A DNA stretch of 64,000 nucleotides, from contig JABAKD010000008.1 of the NCBI GenBank assembly GCA_012845835.1, forward strand, positions 7,548,775 through 7,612,774. The letters are read 5' to 3'. Made by a program: the position numbers and the translations under genes. Below, piece after piece: positions 62,151-64,000 of the stretch (positions within the stretch are counted from its first letter, which is position 1; every line of letters starts with the position of its first letter). A model generated the notes under the pieces. The model was given only the letters and a program-made list of their open reading frames with translations, made no database searches and was not told the DNA's origin. Origin of the DNA: Undaria pinnatifida. Its lineage: Eukaryota > Sar > Phaeophyceae > Laminariales > Alariaceae.

Positions 62151-62932
62151 GGCCGCATGAGTGATGAGAATCGGTGGTCGCGATCTCTAGGTAGTGGAGG
62201 CAAGGAATGAGACGCTATCAAGTTTATACAAAATGAGGGAGTCACGCAGTTCATGCTACGTATAGCAGTACAGAGGTATTAAATTAATGGTGGGGCACAC
62301 AGAGTGCCCCCTGCAGGTCTGCCAATTGAGCAGGTCCTCGGAGAGTACTCACTTTCGTTCCTTCGTAGAGATGTAGCTTCGAGGCCGTATCTTAACAGAG
62401 GGCAAATAAGATTCTCCCCGCTTTGACTCACTGTTTTTCTGTATGCGATGTAGACGAAACATTGGTATGCATCAACGGTATAAATTGCTCCGCAAGGCAT
62501 GCATTTTTTGCTTTCATTGCTTTCGTGATCGTACTTACTCTTACGACGAGTACTTCTGTATTGTTGTACCAGGTATGTATGCCATCGTGCTGTATACGTG
62601 CGTATAATATGTTCTGTATGTCGATGCAGGTGTGGCAGGTCGTATGTACGTAATGTGGCACGAGTAGTGTGGTGATGTCTTCATGTTGGGCATGTATTAA
62701 TAGGAGACAGTGCACGTATGGCCTCTGACTGGCTCGAAATGCGCCAAAATCAGTTGAAAGCTAGACAAAGTAGACAGATCCAGGAGGCTGGCCAATGGCA
62801 GGTGTCCTAGCGTGTGATACGTACTTGCTTTTAGTGCTGTACCTGTTTTGAGACCAAACTGGGGGGGTATTTATGTAGGCAGGATGGTGAGAACGGAGTA
62901 ACATGGACTGTTGCGCCCTTAACATAATGTAG

Positions 62933-63373
62933 TGTAACGAACGGATAAAGAGCTATTTTAGTCACACGTACCCAAGTCTCCAATCCCTTGTCCCAACTCT
63001 CTCACCGCTTCTAGTTCGTTTCCTCCGTGTATACCTTCAGGCTGATCCCTCCCGTCTGCTTGTTGCAACAGCTGCCTGCAAACACCAGTCTCGTCTCACG
63101 CAGTCCTCTTCCAAGCGCTCGTACAATCTAACAGATCTCCGGATGAAACCTCCAACAATGCCTCATGTTAACGATAGCTGTACTCAAGCTCGGTTCGCAG
63201 TCACTCACACTCGTTTCAGATCAAGTTTATGTTCCTTTTTCCCTCGTTTGGTTTTTTGTGTTTTTGGACTGAGGCCGTGAGCAGCACGCTTTCTAGACTG
63301 ATCGGCGTTATACAGACCTAGAAAGCATTCCGCCACGGGATTACATGTGACGTCATGTCAATCCGCCGCAACA
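62933..63373 (-). mobile_element. LTR (minus orientation), probable 3' LTR
   Basis: This 441 bp unit is the reverse complement of the LTR at 60941-61380. Read on the minus strand it is directly preceded by GTGCTGGGGGGG, a good polypurine tract, which marks it as the 3' LTR of an element whose body continues to the right. Its outer side (62932 leftwards) has no TGG primer site. Confidence 0.8.
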
Positions 63374-63755
63374 CCCCCCCAGCACGGCTTCTCAGGAATA
63401 CCGTGCTAACCGGGCTGCGGATACACTGGAGTAAGAGTGAGGGCCTTTTCCCACACTTAGTCGTGTTTCGATTACCCTAAGGCTCGAATGAGTGGCGTCT
63501 AACATTTTCATGGATAGGCGTCTCTCAGGAGGTAGGGACCCTGGGCCTCGCGCATTTTTCGCATTAGGTCCCAGATCGGTACTGCTGGACTTGTTGGTAT
63601 TTCTCATCAAGCGCACCAGCTGAAAGCCTCTTATCCACCACTTCCCGGCTTTTCCCAATAACCCGGGTAGGCCGAGGCCTTGATCCTCCTCGCTGGTCGA
63701 TCTCCGGCCAACGTTTTCTCCCTTTCTCCATCAGCCTTCACTTCAAGTTCCACGT
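63374..63755 (-). other. Retroelement 3' region between pol tail and LTR
   Basis: A minus-strand 88-codon frame (63658-63392) lies here without recognisable motifs. The stretch ends in the polypurine tract against the LTR. Confidence 0.4.
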
Positions 63756-63999
63756 TTACGGGGAACCGGATTTTGAGTTTCCGGTCCTCCTACCTTTCAG
63801 GATTTCACGTTCGTTAAGCTCCTCCCAATCTCCGTCTGCATACCGAACTCGCCAGTACGGTGATTTGTAGTCGAAGACCTTTGAAAGGTGACGCTTCTTG
63901 TTTCCTTCAGCGTCCGCGAATTCCCTCCAGATCACGGTCCCCACGGGGTGTTGTTTCAACGCTTGTTCGCGGTCGATCCCATCTCTTTCCTTCCGCGTT
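63756..63999 (-). CDS. LTR-retroelement polyprotein, C-terminal tail (partial)
   Basis: The frame is open from the window edge to a stop at 63756. Conserved-looking residues are VGTVIWREFADAEG, HLSKVFDYKSPYWRVRYADG and DWEELNEREILKG. A YWRVRYxDGDWEEL block of this sort is, to my knowledge, common at the end of retroelement polyproteins in heterokont algae; this rests on recall, not on a search. The frame points towards the 3' LTR 380 bp downstream and so belongs to the same minus-strand element. The rest of gag-pol lies outside the window. Confidence 0.6.
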   Translation of the reverse strand, partial: TRKERDGIDREQALKQHPVGTVIWREFADAEGNKKRHLSKVFDYKSPYWRVRYADGDWEELNEREILKGRRTGNSKSGSP

Positions 64000-64000
64000 G

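Overview
This is nuclear DNA of an intron-rich eukaryote. Every recognisable protein gene is broken by GT-AG introns (up to 22 coding exons), there are no operons, and the spacers and introns are packed with repeats. The retroelement at the right edge ends in a protein tail of a kind I associate with heterokont algae, so a stramenopile alga is my best guess. That is a low-confidence inference.

Five housekeeping genes were rebuilt exon by exon, with reading phase checked at each junction: a Mediator subunit 17 gene (+, 8620-11810, N-terminal exons not found); an acetyl-CoA transporter of the SLC33A1/AT-1 family (-, 18880-13031, 10 exons, 508 aa); an MTR4 exosome helicase (+, 19307-33184, 22 exons, 1076 aa); a thioredoxin-related membrane protein of the TMX2 family (-, 41597-33319, 7 exons, 290 aa); and the proteasome beta-6/PSMB1 subunit (+, 42325-56871, 4 exons, 252 aa). 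The last has a first coding exon of 26 nt and a 13.2 kb intron. The genes alternate in strand: MED17 and AT-1 converge, AT-1 and MTR4 diverge from a 426 bp spacer, MTR4 and TMX2 converge with 134 bp between stop codons, and TMX2 and PSMB1 diverge from a 727 bp spacer. They serve unrelated core functions (transcription, ER import of acetyl-CoA, RNA surveillance, ER redox/folding, protein degradation).

The rest is repeat sequence. At 0.3-8 kb there are several imperfect tandem repeats and one copy of a GC-hairpin element that recurs in MTR4 intron 11. A family of roughly 0.7-0.8 kb terminal-inverted-repeat elements, full of short hairpins built on the word CAGTCGAAAA, has one clean copy in a TMX2 intron and six more in a cluster inside the giant PSMB1 intron. 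The clean copy carries a TTA target duplication, which suggests non-autonomous PIF/Harbinger-like elements. The same intron holds a 205 bp-arm inverted repeat and a large two-copy direct repeat. At 60.9-64 kb two LTRs lie in opposite orientation, one next to a leader of three tandem repeats and the other next to the 3' end of a retroelement polyprotein that runs off the window.

One signal cuts across all of this: the 9-mer TACCAGGTA and its complement occur about two dozen times, where about 0.5 would be expected by chance. No rRNA, convincing intact tRNA, CRISPR array or prokaryotic feature was seen.
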